Shown here piece by piece: positions 33,634 to 49,400 of a stretch of 64,000 nt of DNA. Source of the stretch: Trematomus loennbergii (lineage: Eukaryota > Chordata > Actinopteri > Perciformes > Nototheniidae); the NCBI GenBank assembly GCA_012861695.1, contig JAAOOA010000002.1, positions 42,559,578-42,623,577 of the forward strand, given 5' to 3'. The notes under the pieces are model-generated. The model was not told where the DNA came from and searched no databases. It worked only from the letters and a program-made list of their open reading frames with translations. Position 1 is the stretch's first letter. Every line of letters begins with the position of its first letter. A program made the translations under genes and the position numbers.

Positions 33634-33890
33634 TTAAGGCCACGTTTACACGGAGACGAAACGGGTTGTATCCGCTACAGTTCTCTATCGTATGGACGGT
33701 TCGTTCACACGAGGCCGTAACGGAACCGCGGAAACGGAGCCCTCAAACGGTAACGGGTCCCAAGGTGGGTAGATCTGCGGACGAAACGCTCTGGGGGGGC
33801 CTAACGGCTCCGTGTGTACGTCCTATACGATCATTTCCTGAGAACGACGACGCCATAGCCCACCTCTCCTGCTCACCCCTGCGTCATTGC
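33634..33890 (+). repeat. GC-rich transposon-like sequence (GGCCACGTTTACACGGAGACG)
   Basis: Begins with a GGCCACGTTTACACGGAGACG-like end and contains further 'ttcacacgaggccgtaacgg' blocks. 33795-33860 matches 8390-8455 at the edge of the insertion in the dhrs13-like intron. No right end found. Confidence 0.45.
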
Positions 33891-33927
33891 TGATGTGTTT
33901 TCGCCAACAACCTCTGCTGCTCACTGC

Positions 33928-33971
33928 TGTAGCATGGTCAGTAGCTACTGTCTGCTACTGACCATGCTACA
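33928..33971. repeat. Perfect 18-bp-arm hairpin
   Basis: Arms 33928-33945 (TGTAGCATGGTCAGTAGC) and 33954-33971, loop of 8. Confidence 0.9.
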
Positions 33972-34973
<1,002 letters not shown>

Positions 34974-35179
34974 TTAACCTTGTGCTGCTGCTGCCTGCAA
35001 GTTGATGTTGAATGTCGAACATAATATAAAATTTTTCCCAGCTACATCTTAAAATTGTCCTAGTGGCTCAAATGTTAAAGTTAACCAAGCGCGTATAAAA
35101 ACCTGAGACCAACATGTTAAATACATGGCCATCCGGATAACGTACAGGAGTGCATGTCCGAAAACGGTGCATTCTCAGT

Positions 35180-35378
35180 TCACGCGAGACTAAAGACAGC
35201 TTGAACAGCTGAGTATCGCGAGACTTCATCAGCTGTTTAGTCTGTTTTTTTTTAGACTGGTGCTGCTCGTCGGTCTACACGTGGGGAGGAGAGGCTGACT
35301 TTCCACAGGGACACGTTTAAAAAACTCTTACCATCAATATTGATCTCATCGTGGCGGCACCGAGGACCTTAAAATACT
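35180..35378 (+). promoter_or_regulatory. akap1: Probable akap1 promoter and non-coding exon 1
   Basis: Two CGCGAGAC motifs (35183-35190 and 35216-35223, the second as ATCGCGAGAC) are typical of TATA-less housekeeping promoters. They precede a 5' splice site GTAAGT at 35379-35384. The next acceptor in a sensible position is at 40407, just before the akap1 ATG. Exon 1 would therefore be a 5' UTR exon ending at 35378. The start site is not determinable. Confidence 0.45.
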
Positions 35379-38300
35379 GTAAGTAAACTAAAAAGAGCGC
35401 ATATGCAACGTAGGTGAAGGACCATGCAAGCCTTTAGCCATCTGCACCATGTTCGAGCAGCGTGACTTAGTTCAAATCAACTCATAAGGCTACAAAACCA
35501 CATCTATTAACATTTGTTGGCGTCCCTGCAAGCTGTCCAGGGTTTACTGTGTCACCGACTGAGTGCAGTAATCCCATGTCATTGAACTAGCCTACACATA
35601 TTCCTTTAACATAGTCAGCATACTGAAGCTAGCCTCTTTCCCTGTTGTGTAACTTAGATTACCTTAATTCCCTTTCTCATGAGGGCTCTGTGCACTTACT
35701 AACAAAAAGGTCTCGTGTTTTGCATTGTAATGAATGACTATAGGATGTCTGCAGTAAGAATGTAAGTTAGTCGGCTGTCTTTTTCGCCAGGCCAGCTAAT
35801 AGGCTAACGGGAAGGTCTGCGGCCCATGCAGGAAAGCAGCACTCCAGAAGCGTCCTTAAACCCTGCGTCAGTCTGGGACCCCACTGGTGCATTTGCTGTA
35901 AAGCTGTGTGATGAATTGCCTTTATTTTGTGGCCTAAAGCTAGCTTAAAACACGAGGCGTCGGTTTTGCGATAAGCTGCCACGATATTTTAATTTGTGTT
36001 AATGCCCATAGACGTTTTTATATTGTATCCCGTGTGCGGGGCTAGCCTGCTAACTTCACACTTTGTATCCTTCACTGCGGCCTCCCAGCCAGCCATGCTT
36101 TATTCCCAGTAGTGTCACGTTAGCGTTAGGTCACAGCCACCTCTGTTACCGGATTTCATTGCCGACCATGTTACGCCAAACCCGCTGTATGTATCTGTCA
36201 ATTTACATTACTGGCAAAACGATGTGAATGTTATCACCTGAGACTTGTATTTCTGTGGCTGTTCAGTGTTTCCTGATAAATTCGGCATGTATGAGGCACC
36301 GAGCGGCAATAATGAAATTACAGTTTCTATAAATTGTTCTCATTGCATGCTAACATACCGCCCACGTTTTATAGTTTCATTGAAGGGTTGTGCTATGTTA
36401 ACTGAAGTACAAAAAGCACTGTAGTTGCACATACTCTTGTGAAATAGGAGGAACATGCTAGCCCCGAGTCTTATTTCTGACATGTAAAACGCACCGTTAC
36501 CCTTCACAAGCTTACTGCGATGAAACCTTAAACTAGCAGATTCGTAAGGGCAGTCAATGCACTCGCTACGAGTTAATGCCTTTAGCTGGTCTGTGTTGTG
36601 ATGAAATTGTTGTAGCGTTACACGGCGGAGTTTGTAAAGATAGTATTGAGCTAATTTCCACGAGACAACGTCAATGGGATTATTTCTTGCTAGTCACACT
36701 CACTGTGTGGGTATTATTAGCACGTAGCTAGCGGCAATGGTTTTGCAAAAAGTTTGCATTATGACCCTCGTGAATAGCAGACAACTTGGTATGGCTAAGG
36801 TGCACATCTTCTCTGTGACATGTGCTTGTAAAGGGCAATTCAATTATTTGGGTTGGGCTATTTGTCAGCTAAATTGTGGTTGTTGTAACGTTATCTAACA
36901 TGAAGGGTAGTTAAATTAAATTGTAGCAGTTGATGCACAATCACACAGCGCGCTGGTTTGCAATCTGCACATGCGCGGCTCACACGCAGCTCCCACACAG
37001 GTGTTATAATGGTTATAAAGTATCAACCTTAACAAATGCGTTTCCGGGAACTCCATACAACGTGTCTGCTCGGTGAACAGTGTGAAACACTTGTAAAACG
37101 TTTCACGTGTTCAACTTAACAGTGTGTATCAGCCTACTAACCAATATTTCTCCTATTGGCGATACATTTGTTGAACGACCAGGCTTCTAGTTCTGACGCT
37201 ATGTCCCGTTAGTACAGAGTAACGTTGTGTTGTCAGTAAGGCATAGAGAGACTGTTCTGTATACAGTGTGCAAGCTGCTTAGGTTCCCTGTGCTCAGCAC
37301 GTTGTAAATACAGCCCGACTACAGCCTGACCACTCCCCTATCCAAGGTCACAGTGTGATTCTTGACTTAAAGGTCATGAAAAGCACAAATGAACACAGTC
37401 CGACCTGTAAGAAAAGCTCTAGATTAGTTTGACTGCTGAAATGGTAGTAACCTTGCCCAAGGTGATTGTAGTGCTGGCCTCCATTTCACATGTACAGGCT
37501 CATCCTTACCTTTCTGTAACACTTAAGGTGGCCATGATTTATGTTGGGAGCTTTGGAGCAATCATTGATATCATTTTAATTCTGGAGCTCAGGGACTGTC
37601 CATTTTGTTTTATTATTTGATGTCAGACATGTTTCTATACATTTTTCCTTTACTTTTAAGTTTCCTGCAAGTCTCCCCTACTTATTTTGTAGCAAATTTG
37701 ATGAAGCAGGGTTTGGACAAATTAAATTTGATGGCAACGCTCACAATACGGCTTTTGAGTTGTGCTTAAAGTTGGGATCTGCTGTTTTTAATTAAAGCTT
37801 TCTTTGAAGTAAATTATTTGAATGGTATCAAGTTTTGTTCAAGTTTGAATTTCTATTAGGAGTAACAGTAGTTTAATTATTCTCATTATTAAACGGCATA
37901 TTAAATGTCCATATTGTTGATGTATCATAACTGTTGTATTCACTTAAATCTACATTGTTAATACTTTCCCTTTTGAGATCAACATGTGGCACAGACGGGG
38001 CATTTTAGAAATCCTTCCTGTTGCTGCTTTCAAGGATGCTCTGACATGTAACGGCTTGTTTGGTTTTTCAAACAATGGATCATATTGGTGCAATACTTCG
38101 TGAAAGCTGACTTTCAGAACTTTGATGTCTTAGCAGTCTTGAATGTACAACTAAGAATAACTTAATCTTGCTCACTTAACTGCATCTTAAGTACACAAAT
38201 GTATGTTGTATCTCATTTTTGACCTACTTTTTACTTAACCTCACCTCACCCTTAGAGCTACCCTATCAGGTGCAGACTGAAAATCTCACCTTGTATAAAA

Positions 38301-40407
38301 AAAAATCAAAGGGGAAAATGTATTCGATTTTGATTACATTTGTTTTTGATAAACCCCTTAGTTTCTCGCATTAATAATTCTAAAGCATCATATGGTGGAG
38401 CAGATGAAATCATTAGATTTACATTTAGATAAATACCGTGTTGTTCAACCCAGGTTATATCCATGGATCTCAGCTTAGATGAAAATGATTTAATATTTAA
38501 GCACCATACTAATTCAAAGCTAATTCATTGTATGTGTAAACGTACCTGGCAATAAACCGGATTCTGAAATGAATTCCTTCTCCCTGGTCCCCCTAACCAT
38601 AACCCTTTGATACTCCTATGTATGTTGTTGCAGTGCTCCTTGTGGTGCAATATAACAAGTAAAGAACAGTTAAGCTTCTAGGGTTTAAATATGAAATCCT
38701 TTTACCAATTTAGTGGTGCAGTGATGATGTATTTTTGTAGGCCGACCCTAAATGTTGCTAAAATTCATAGAAAACTGTGGCTGCTGAACCATTGGCGCAA
38801 CCAGGGTTTTCCCTGATGGTGTCACATAATGCATGTCCTTTTTTTTTATTAACACATAAACTGTCATCTTTAACAAATTTGCTCTGGCACAACAACTTCC
38901 TTTAAGGCAGTTCTTTCTGTTACTAATGTGGAAAGTATATCCAAGGACTGCTAGCCTGCATCAGGCCAACAGTTGGTTACGTAGAGCAGGTGGTAGTGCC
39001 AGCAGCCATAGAGGTCAAAAGTCCATATATACATATCATATATTTGTGTGTGGCTGCAATGGACGGCCGTGTCTGGGAGCATGGGCGGATATGATTGAGT
39101 CCTAGCCAAACCATGTGATGCATTCTTAGTGGTGGAGGCAGGCTTGGCCAGGTTGTTAAGGAAAGGCATGTGCACATGTCCTTTTTTTAACTTGGACAGA
39201 GTCACCACGGCAGGAGTTGCAGAGGTCTGTTCCAATGTGTTCACTGGGGGCAGATTTCCTGAGTACAAGCTGAACATTTAGTCACCCCTGTGACCTTCAA
39301 CCCAGTGTGGGTCGGGTTACGTTTTGGATTTTAGCAGTTCACTCGTCAATTCCGAATTGTAATGGTTCTTGATTTTAAAATGATTGAGTGGGTCAAAGTA
39401 GGTCACATGCCCTATATCACTTATTAATATTTCTAAAACCTTTTGCACAATGTATATTTGCATTGCATATAGTTTATTGAACCTGTAAATTAAGTCTGTT
39501 TTGGAATGATATCAATAATTTTTCTAGTTTTGATTTGGTGCACCGGCAAACAACGGCTCCAACATACAGCAGGCAGTAAATCAAGTTTTCTGATCCTGGC
39601 CACTGCTTTAAAAAAAAGAAATGTCAGCATCAGCCACGTGCTCGACCAGCAAGAGGTGTTTAAGACTCAACGTACTCCGGTGGTAACTTGATTGACATCG
39701 AGAGTAAATGTACCGTTAGGGTTGTGGAGAGATTCATCTGGTGCACCTTTAAGGCTCAACTGTTGATTTTCTATTTGTGGCTTTTATCTGCTCACCATGC
39801 ACCACATGACTGAGCCAATCGCTTCTTGATTTCACAAACTTCGAAGCGGGCAGAGGGTCAAAGAACGTGCTCCATTTGGATCTAATTTACAACTTAGTTT
39901 TGGTTCCCAACACTTATTGCAACAAAAGGTTCTCAACTGGTTACACTGTGGTTCATGGTTGATTGTAGATCGGCATGATAAGAAATATTGAAACATTAAA
40001 GGCAAAAAACGAGATCAAGATATCCAAGTGTCAAGTTTCCAGGTAACTATCAAAGACTTCTTCAGTGCCATGGGTCCAGTAACCCCAATTTTAGCTTTTG
40101 CTATAATCCTGACCTCAACAATTGCAGAGTTGGGTAGTTGTCATGTGAATATACAAGTGGAATGCCTTTGTAATCTATATTTAAGAGGATTTTAAACATG
40201 AAAAGTAAAGTTTTTGTTTTTTCATTCGCCGCCGCACATGGCATCTCTTACATTTACCACTATATGTTGGGTGAAAGACTAAAGCTTAACTCTTGAATCA
40301 ACTTACAACCAACGGGCAGTTCCACACAGGTTTCCAAATATTTGCCATACCTTTTTATTTAATGTGAAGTGTCCCTTAACTAATACCTATCTGTGTTTGT
40401 ATTTCAG
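35379..40407 (+). other. akap1: akap1 intron 1 (inferred)
   Basis: Five kilobases with few repeats. 38520-38575 is a LINE tail. 38712-38750 repeats a block from 32398. The antisense frames at 38951-39277 have no support as genes. No other exon seen. Confidence 0.4.
38520..38575 (+). mobile_element. LINE 3' tail
   Basis: TATGTGTAAACGTACCTGGC and AATAAACC-GATTCTG match the tail at 5491-5574. 5'-truncated. Confidence 0.55.
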
Positions 40408-40432
40408 GTGTAGCTGTTAGTGTCCTGAGGAA

Positions 40433-43400
40433 ATGCCGCTGAGGTTTCGCTCTGTTGTGCCCTACACACTGCCCGGAGTCCTTGCACTGATCGGCTGGTG
40501 GTGGTACATCTCACGGAAGAAAGAGCGGCTCATCCGCCATGACAGCCTAGAGGGGACTCCAACTGCTATGGGCCTTAAAGCATCTACCACAGAAGGTAGC
40601 AACGGTGTGGTTGACAAAGGCACTGTATCCCCCACAAATGGTACAGAAAGCCCAACCCACAGACATGCAAAGGACGGTAACCTGAGAACAGAACATGAAA
40701 ATATTTCCCAGGTCCATGTCCAGCACACTGAAGCAGCGCCTTTACAAGAACAAAGTTCAGAGGAAGCTGCCCCTCACCTTGGCAGAATAGGACAAGAGGA
40801 AGTCCATAAACCCTCGGTCTCCCCTCTACCTTCACCTGGAGAGGAAGAAACCCTGCAGGTGTCGTCGGAAGACCATAAATACCAGGAGGAAAGCTCAGCA
40901 CCTGCCTCCCTAGAAGAACCGGAGATACGCCTAGTCAAAGACCCAGCCTCCACTCCAGAAGACATTGTTGAAGATGTCATCATGCCGTGCCAGTCTACCA
41001 AAGTCACCAGCTCCCCCCCCACAACAACATACCTTTCCGATGCCGAGAGGCCGGAGCCCGAGGGGGAAGTCGCGAAACAATACAGCGCTGTTAATTCACA
41101 AGACGAGATCTTGGTTTGTGCCGTCACCCCAGCCAGAGTGCAGATGGTGAGGCCATCAGAGGGCAGCTCACTAGAGACACCCCCTTCAGAACAGGATTTC
41201 AAACAACACATTCTAACCAGCACGCCTGCCTCCCTGGGCCCAGAGTTCACTTCCGTATCTGAGGACGTCAAGGTGCACAGCGGCTGTGGAGAGCAGCAGG
41301 ATCTGGAGCTCCTAGCAGCTGGCCTCATAACTGAGGTCATCTCGGCAGCCACCCAGGAGGTCCTCGGTGTCACCAGCTGCCAGGGCACAGACAGCAGCAC
41401 AGCCCTGGACAGCGGCAGACTATTCTCCAAAGAGGAACCAATCATAGCATCAGCACAGCACCTTCTGACAAGCCCCCCTCAGGCGGGCTGTAGAGAGGAA
41501 GAGCAAGGGATTCCCAACGGATGCTCCTCGGCTCCGGTATGGGAGCCCGTGGAGGTCATTCACGAGATTCATCAGACAAACCACGCACAGAGAAGCCACT
41601 GGGCAACGCCGTCGCACCAAGCGGCGCTCAGTTCGCCCTCGCTAAGCGCGAAACTGAAAGGCGAGGAATCTGCGGCGCTGACGGAAGACTCGGCCTGCAG
41701 CACGTGCCACTCTGAGGACGGCATCAGCAACGAGGACCTCCAGAACAGCATGTTCGACGCCATCCAGGTTACAGACTTGTCAGCAAGAGAAGCCACGCCG
41801 CCTCAAATGCTGGACGAGGCGGCCGCGGAGGCGTCAGTGTTGGCCATTACTGAGGAAAATTCAGAGGATGCTGTGTGTGACATTAAGAGGCTCAATGGGA
41901 TGGGTCTGAGGAACGGAGCCCACGGGACGTGTGAGGCAGAGACGGACCAGTCCGGAGGTGAGCCATCATTCTGTCAATTATCTCTGTGGCATGTGACTTG
42001 ATTGATAGAGAATGTTTAAAATGTCATAATCAGGAGGTATACTGTAGTAGTATCTTGTCATGTACCATTGCTTTTCTGAGGTATTGTGTGTACAGACAAT
42101 AAAAAGCTCACAACTGATATTTTATTTTAATCCCTTTTGATTCAAACCATTGTGTTGTAAACTATGCAGAACAGAAAATACAAAAAAAAAAACATGACTT
42201 GTTAAATAATATGCCATTACATTTTCAATTACAAATAAAAGTAGGCTTTAATTAATTACTTAATGCTAAATATGATATATCATCTCATTTTTAAATGTTG
42301 CACTTTTGATTATTTCCCATAATATCTATTCCTATGTGAACTTTTAAATGTATTTATTAAATCCTTTTTCAAAGTCTAGTTATGCTTTAATTAAATGTAT
42401 TTATTTCGGCAGCATTATTCTCTCTTTTCAGGTTTCCCCCTTCTTTTATTCCCAAAACTTAGATATTTCTGTCTACATTTCATTATGCCTTTCTGCTTGA
42501 CTGTGCGAATAAGGGGACTGTCACTCAAAGTGTGTCATGTGGTCACGTTTGTACAGAATGTAAGCGCAATGACCTGAAGCACATCAGGCTGGTTGGCCTC
42601 TATATGTAGACGCAAGCGGACAACGTTGGAAAATAAGAAAATGCGTACATTTAATCAGAATAGACACATTTTTCTTGAGTAGACAAGGGGGAATTATTGC
42701 AAATGTATATAAATACAAAAGTAAATAAATGCAGCAAATAGAGAGAATAGGATGGATCTCTGAAAATAACAACTGCCTGGTTTCCTTTTTTTTAAGAAAA
42801 ATCTATTTAACTTTTTAATCAAATACATAGCATCTGCAAAAACTCACCCTAAAGTTCATTTAAGTGCCATTATACATTCTGCGATTTATATACACATATT
42901 TTCTAAAATGATGAAACAAATAAACTTCAATTAAAAAATAAATAAAAGGGTTCAGATTACACATAAGCCAAACTGACCGTCATATCGCACAATACCTGTT
43001 GCTGCAGCTTTATCCACCATTACATACTGATGTCATCTACCCATGATGTTCTCTGCCAGAAATGTGTGTGTAGTAGACTTGTCTAAGTGCACTCGTCCCT
43101 TTTCTCGGTCTTGGGTACGTGTTGGTTTGGAAGGACTATCCAAACTGGTGGGGCTGCTTTGACAGACCTAATGTCTACCCTTCTGTTGCACACCTTTCAC
43201 CCTAGAAAAATAACGTTGGGTGATTTTCACCAACACAATTGTGTTCACGTGACTTTCATTGTGTTGCTGCTGTCTGAGTTGCATTTTTCAAAAGGCACGT
43301 GTTGGGGTGATTTTCACCTGACGTTAGTGATTGAGGGTGAAATATTTTACATTCAGGGAGACTGTGCCTTCACAAAACAGGGTTCACATCTCCCAGTAAC

Positions 43401-46400
43401 TGGTGGACCAAAGTACAAGTTCCCAGCTTCTTCATCTTATTTGTTTTAAGGAACTTTTTGTTAACATTCCCTTATTTTCTCAAATGTTCGACCCTCCAAA
43501 GAAGATTCCCCAATGATACCTTTTTTTTAGTTTTGAGACGTTGTATGGGGAAAATAGAACTTTAATTTGCCTTATTGTTGTAGTTTAATATATTTTGATG
43601 TGGAGTACATTATATCGGGTAAATATAAAGATAACTTACCAATTTTTCAGAACAGTTACTTGAATTGTTTCAGCCCTTTTTTTACTTTAGCTGTGTCAGT
43701 GTCCACAGAGCAGGCACTTTGGCAATAAGGAGGTGACCTTCTCCTATTCAGTGTTCCCCTATATACATTAAAAGAATAATACGTGGCGCTCGCGTCATCG
43801 CCACGGAGGAGCACAGCCTCTGTGAGACAGAGAGAGAGCTAGAGAGAGCACACCTTTATCTATTTAATATAGTGTGTTGAGAGCTGTATCCATAAATTCA
43901 TTTTGTGCTCAAAGTGCACCAGATCGATGCATTTAAAAACAAATCTTCCCGGGGGTGCATGCCCCCGGACCCCCCTAGGGGATGTGAGGTCCACCCCCAA
44001 ATAAAGCAGGTTAAAATAATTAAATTGCATACATTTTATTTTGATTGTTTATGTGGATGTGTAGTATTTGTGTTACTGTATGTTTCAATAAAGGTGATTT
44101 AGCAAATACACCTGTCGAGCCTCAAGAGCCTTTCTTGTGCTGGCAGACACATAGAAACATATTGGCGGGGCGCACTTCGCACGCGCACACAAAAAGAAAT
44201 TCCACGCACTCTGCGCTAGTATTTGCTGGGCCCGCGTGCCTTAGCACCGCTGCTAAGACTCCATCCTAAGGGAAACACTGCTATTGCAGTAGCCGATATG
44301 TGTTGTTGGGCCATGTGATTTAGTACTGTTGGCCGAAGTCACTATTGCCGTCTTTTTTTCAAATAACGGGCAAAATCTGAAGGCTGTCATTCACTTTGAA
44401 GAAATGAAGAACACTGACTGAGGGCAATCTGCAGTAACTTAACAGTAATTCAAAGGGTGTCTCCTGCTGCACGAGGAATTGTCTCCCATGGAGGGAGTTT
44501 TTTCAGGATTTGTATACGAATCCTATGTTCAGAGAGTCTTGCCGACTTCCGATCACTTCCCTGGTAAAAAATGAAGAGGTGCTGCTGTGGCTCTGCAGAG
44601 CGTCGCGGGTTTGAACAAAATGAAAACGTCCCTGAAGCAGAAAACACATTCAAAAAATGGTATATGCTGCTGCCTACCTGGTGTGACTGGCCGCTACCTA
44701 CCTAAACTACCGCGGCTCACAGTCTATGTGGGGGCAGCGCTGCTACTGTCAGTTTTTGGGGAGAACTTCGTGTGTCAAGGTTAAAAAAACAGTGGACCCA
44801 GCAAATCTGTAGATGAGCAGCAGCTACGTTTCTGACAATTTGGTACATTATCGGTCCAACAGATTAATGCTGTGCAGTGTTTCAAACTGTGTCTCCATGT
44901 GGATTTCAAGCATATACAGTACATGTTGTCAGCATTTAGTTTCTCCAAGGATGATTCCCAGTTTGGATGGTTGTGGTTTTTCAGATTACAAATTAGGTGG
45001 CCCCTCTATTTTAGAGGGGGGAAAACTTTGAAACGGTATTTTTGGCTTCCAAATGTCCGTTTTTGCTCAGATTCAGGTTTCTCACTAATACAGTTTATTT
45101 AAAACAAAAAACCAGCCTTGGCTTTTTACTAAGCAACCTCTATTATGGGGCAGGCAATTCTTCCCTAAACACATGTGGGCTTGTATCTTTTTTCATTGAT
45201 ATTTGGAGCCATAAACGCATCAGTTGTATTGATTTTGTCTTCTCCATAAGACAAGTTCCCTCCAATTTGAAAGTAGAGTGATAAGAGGTAGAATGATGTT
45301 TGGACACACATCGCTTTTATTTGTATGTAATACCGTAATATACCTGCACTGCAAAACCAAAAGTCACTGACATTAATTTGAATTCATATCACGCTACCAA
45401 AATGTGACCGATGACTCTGTGTGTGTGCAGGCTCTGATGTGAACAGTATGGACTCTGTGGACAGCGGCTGCACGATGGGGGCTGGGAGATCCAGAGTAAC
45501 CACGGCGCCGCCTCCACCTCCGACCTCGTCGTCTGGGAGATCGAGGTGCCAAAGGTGAGTCCGGACTTCTGGAAGTGAAACCTGAATTCCAAGTGTGGCG
45601 GGATTTGATCCCCCTTCACACCATTTCTGAAAAAATGCTAATGTTTGCTGCAAATCAGTTATTTAATGTTATATTGGCTATTGATAATATTTAAAGAATA
45701 AAAGCTTAAAATTGTAGGCAATATACATTTTAAAGTCAATATTGATGTCAGTCTTGATTCTAAGGGGAAGGGTTTCAAATTGTTTGACTTTGGCAACCTC
45801 ATGCAGACAAGAAACAACGAAGATTGCACCCTTGACTCAGTTAAGTTAACTCTATAAATTATATTGCTGCATGATAACCATTTTATTTTTTATTATTTAT
45901 ACCTTTCATTTTCAAGTCAGCAAATTCACCCCTCCAAAAGTTGCAATACGGGGCATTTTCAACGTACAGCAACCATTTACAATGTAGTCTTGTCAAATTA
46001 CCAACAGGAAATAGCACATGTATCTGATGCTCAAACAAGTCCTGTCACTGAAAGATACATTTGCCCAGTGGTTAAAGGGAATTACAAAGCTGTTTTCAAA
46101 GTCTGAAATATGAGTTTTTTTTTGTGAGGAACCATTGGACTAAAGTGGCAAAATGAAACATTTATACAGTGGGCTAGAATCTTGAAATGTATCTATTCAT
46201 ATGTGACAACATGCTGACCAAATCCCCTCTTGGAATAAATAACTTTCCAGAGTAGTTGCCACTGCGGAGAGTGCACAGCCAGTGTTGTTTTATACAAAGT
46301 AGCTGAGACGATATGTATTAAGATGTTCAGGGTGCAATTAGTGATGTGTTTTATTTTCTAATTTGGATATGTTTGGTCCACGGTTGTGTAAATTAACTTT

Positions 46401-49400
46401 AGTTTCCTTCCTGCTCCAGCACCTTGTAGGGCGGTTAATAGGGAAGCAGGGACGATACGTGAGTTTCCTGAAGCAGAACTCGGGTGCAAAGATCTACATC
46501 TCCACCCTGCCTTACACTCAGGAGTTCCAGATCTGCCACATAGAGGGTGAGCCCCCCCCCCCCCCCCCCCCCTCAAACCCACATGCAAAAGATTTCAACT
46601 CCACATTTTATCATCAGTGTTGTTTTTAACCACCCCTAAAACCTTGTGTTTCTCTCCAGGTACGCAGCAGCAGGTGGACAAAGCCCTGTCTCTGATCGGG
46701 AAGAAGTTTAAAGATCTGGACCTGACCAACCTATACGCACCCCCCCCACCACCACTCACATTGCCATCACTTCCCATGACCTCCTGGGTAAGGCTGGGCT
46801 CTCTGGCTGCTCTCCGTTTACTTAATGCACCTATTTTCAACCCTAAAAACTATGTAGGCAGTAGCATGACTTTAAAAGAGACAATTTGGTGCCAGTTGGA
46901 GTTTATCACATACTTTTCCTGAGAGTTGGGTCAAGAGGCACATTTCAGTCGTTTCTGCAACTCTTAATCCGTCTTTCTTTAGAGTAACATGGTCATGTCA
47001 CAAACTGTTTAGTCTATCTCTGACACAACAGACATCTGCAAATAAAAAATAGCTGGTGATGTCTGCAGTCACGGACTTGCTCAGTGCGATAGTTAAGACA
47101 CAATACCAAAACCTTGATGAGTGCGGGTACACTTCGCTCAAGTTAACACAACATGCACAAAATAAGTCTGAAACTAGAAAATGCAACATTTGTGATTAGT
47201 GGAGAAATGAATGAGAAGCTATGAACAGTGTAATTAAGGTATAGTGCTGGCTGAAACAAAGAGAACAGGTTTACTTCATACCAAACAAACTATCTAAAGA
47301 TATTTGAACATCTGAAGTGTGTACATGTCCAATGAAATGTTATTAGCCACAGCCCTGGTCACAATAGAGTTATGTGAAGCACCACAAGAGTGTGCTGCAG
47401 TTCTGTGAGGTAAAGAAACACACTGCAGGTTCATTCTCCTTTTAGCAGAACTGTAAACCCTTGGAAACTAAGTGAATACAGCAATAGATCAAATCAAAAT
47501 CAAGTTTTATTTATATAGCATATTTATAAACGATTTTTGGTCGAGCCAAAGTGCTGTACAAATGATGTCATCTAGAACTTTTTAGCCAGCCACTGTTTAC
47601 CTTTTTAGATCTGCTCAAACAAGAGCTGCTGCTGCTATACTCCGCACACACACATCTGATTCTCGGTTATTACTTCATATTCTGCTTTATGGTGAAGCAG
47701 CCCGTTCGGTCAGCAGGGCACATCACAGCCTCTTTCCGACTTGGAAAAAAGTTGCTTTTCCTCTTTACGCACAGCCGTAGTGCTTATAGACGGCAGCACA
47801 TTGACAACAGTGGAGCAGTTAAAAAAACGCAGTATTCGTACGGCCGCTGAACTGCAAATATTATTCCTCAGAAGTTTGTCAAGGACTCACTTCAGAGTTT
47901 TTCTTTAAACATTTATGAATCGCTTTTCGACACCGCAACCTCTCCAGCGCATCACTTAACTCTACTGTGTTAAATTAACGAGGTCATTAATGCGCTTCCT
48001 ACTGCCAACCACTCGCATTGAAGACTATTTAATTACTTAGCCAGCCACTACATTGCAGGCACAGACCCTCAACAGTAGCAAATTATTTGCAGCAACTAAA
48101 TTAATATTTTTGAAAAAGATAGATCCAGGAGGATGTCAAAAAAGAATGAAGTGGGTGTCAAACAGGATAAGGACAACTGGCACAGCCACGACTCGTGATC
48201 CAGACTCTAACTTTATTAAGGCCATCCTGCCATGCTTGGTTAACGAATTGCATGTATGGGATATGGGTGCATAGAGATAGAGAGGAGAAGAAAGGTCAAA
48301 GTCCCCCTGACTGTCTTAGCTTATAGCAGCATAACTAGGGGCTGATCCAAAGCAAGCCTCAACCAGACCTAACTATAAGCTTGATCATAAAGGAAAGTAT
48401 TGAACCTGCTCTCAAATGTAGAGAGGGTGTCCGCCTCCTGAACACAAACCTGAAGCTGGTTAGCTGAAGGCTCTGGCTCTTATTGTACTTTTGGAGACTC
48501 CTATAACCCTCATTCTTGGAACATAATGCACAGTGGGGCATTAGGCTACTATGAGCTCTTTAAGATAGAATGGTGCCTGACCATTAAGGGCTTTGTATGC
48601 AAGGAGAAGAGTATTACATTTGATTCTTTATTATTATACAGAGCTATGAAGAGCAGCTAATTCTGCGGCAACCTCTTTCCTCCCTTGTCTGCCTGTTCTT
48701 TTACAACGCTGTCGCTAACTGTTGCCTCCCTGTCCTCCCCTCAGCTCCTGCTCCCCAGCGGGGTGACGGTGGAAGTGATCGTGGTGAACATCATGTCTGC
48801 AGGTCACGTGTTCGTGCAGCAGCACACCCACCCCACCTACCACGCGCTGCGGAGCTCGACCAGCAGATGTTCCTCTGCTACTCCCAGCCGGGCACCCCCG
48901 CCCTGCCCTCACCCGCTGAAGGTAGGCCGGGTCACACACTGATGTTTTAAACTAGAGCTACAACTGCACCTCCCACTGTTCATGATCGGTCTTATCTGTG
49001 ATTTACACTATAGTGTACAAAAAAGTACATCCAGGTTTGTGTTAGTTTCACTTTGATTTATATTAACAGCAAGATGATAACAGAGGTGGAAGTAGTACGC
49101 TGATCTTTTACTTTAGTAACAGTAACAATACCATATTGTGAATTACTGTTAAAAATAGTTTAAAGTACAAAAGTATTGGCATCTAAATATAATATAAACG
49201 CTAAAAGTAATCATGTTTGAGAAACGTATGCATGAAATAACTGGATTATGATTTCTTTATGCAATAATGTCTCAGCTGGTGGGTCTAATTTTACTATAAT
49301 TAAAATAATACTTGATACACTGCAGCTTGGTGTCCTAACCCATGATTATATTAAATGTTTATTAGCTGATTTTTTATTGGTTAATAATACACACACCTGC

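Noticed and set aside
40774..41445. 223-codon minus-strand frame
   Set aside because: Antisense shadow of the first coding exon of akap1.
43087..43449. 120-codon plus-strand frame in an akap1 intron
   Set aside because: No domain, no splice context, ordinary AT-rich intron sequence.
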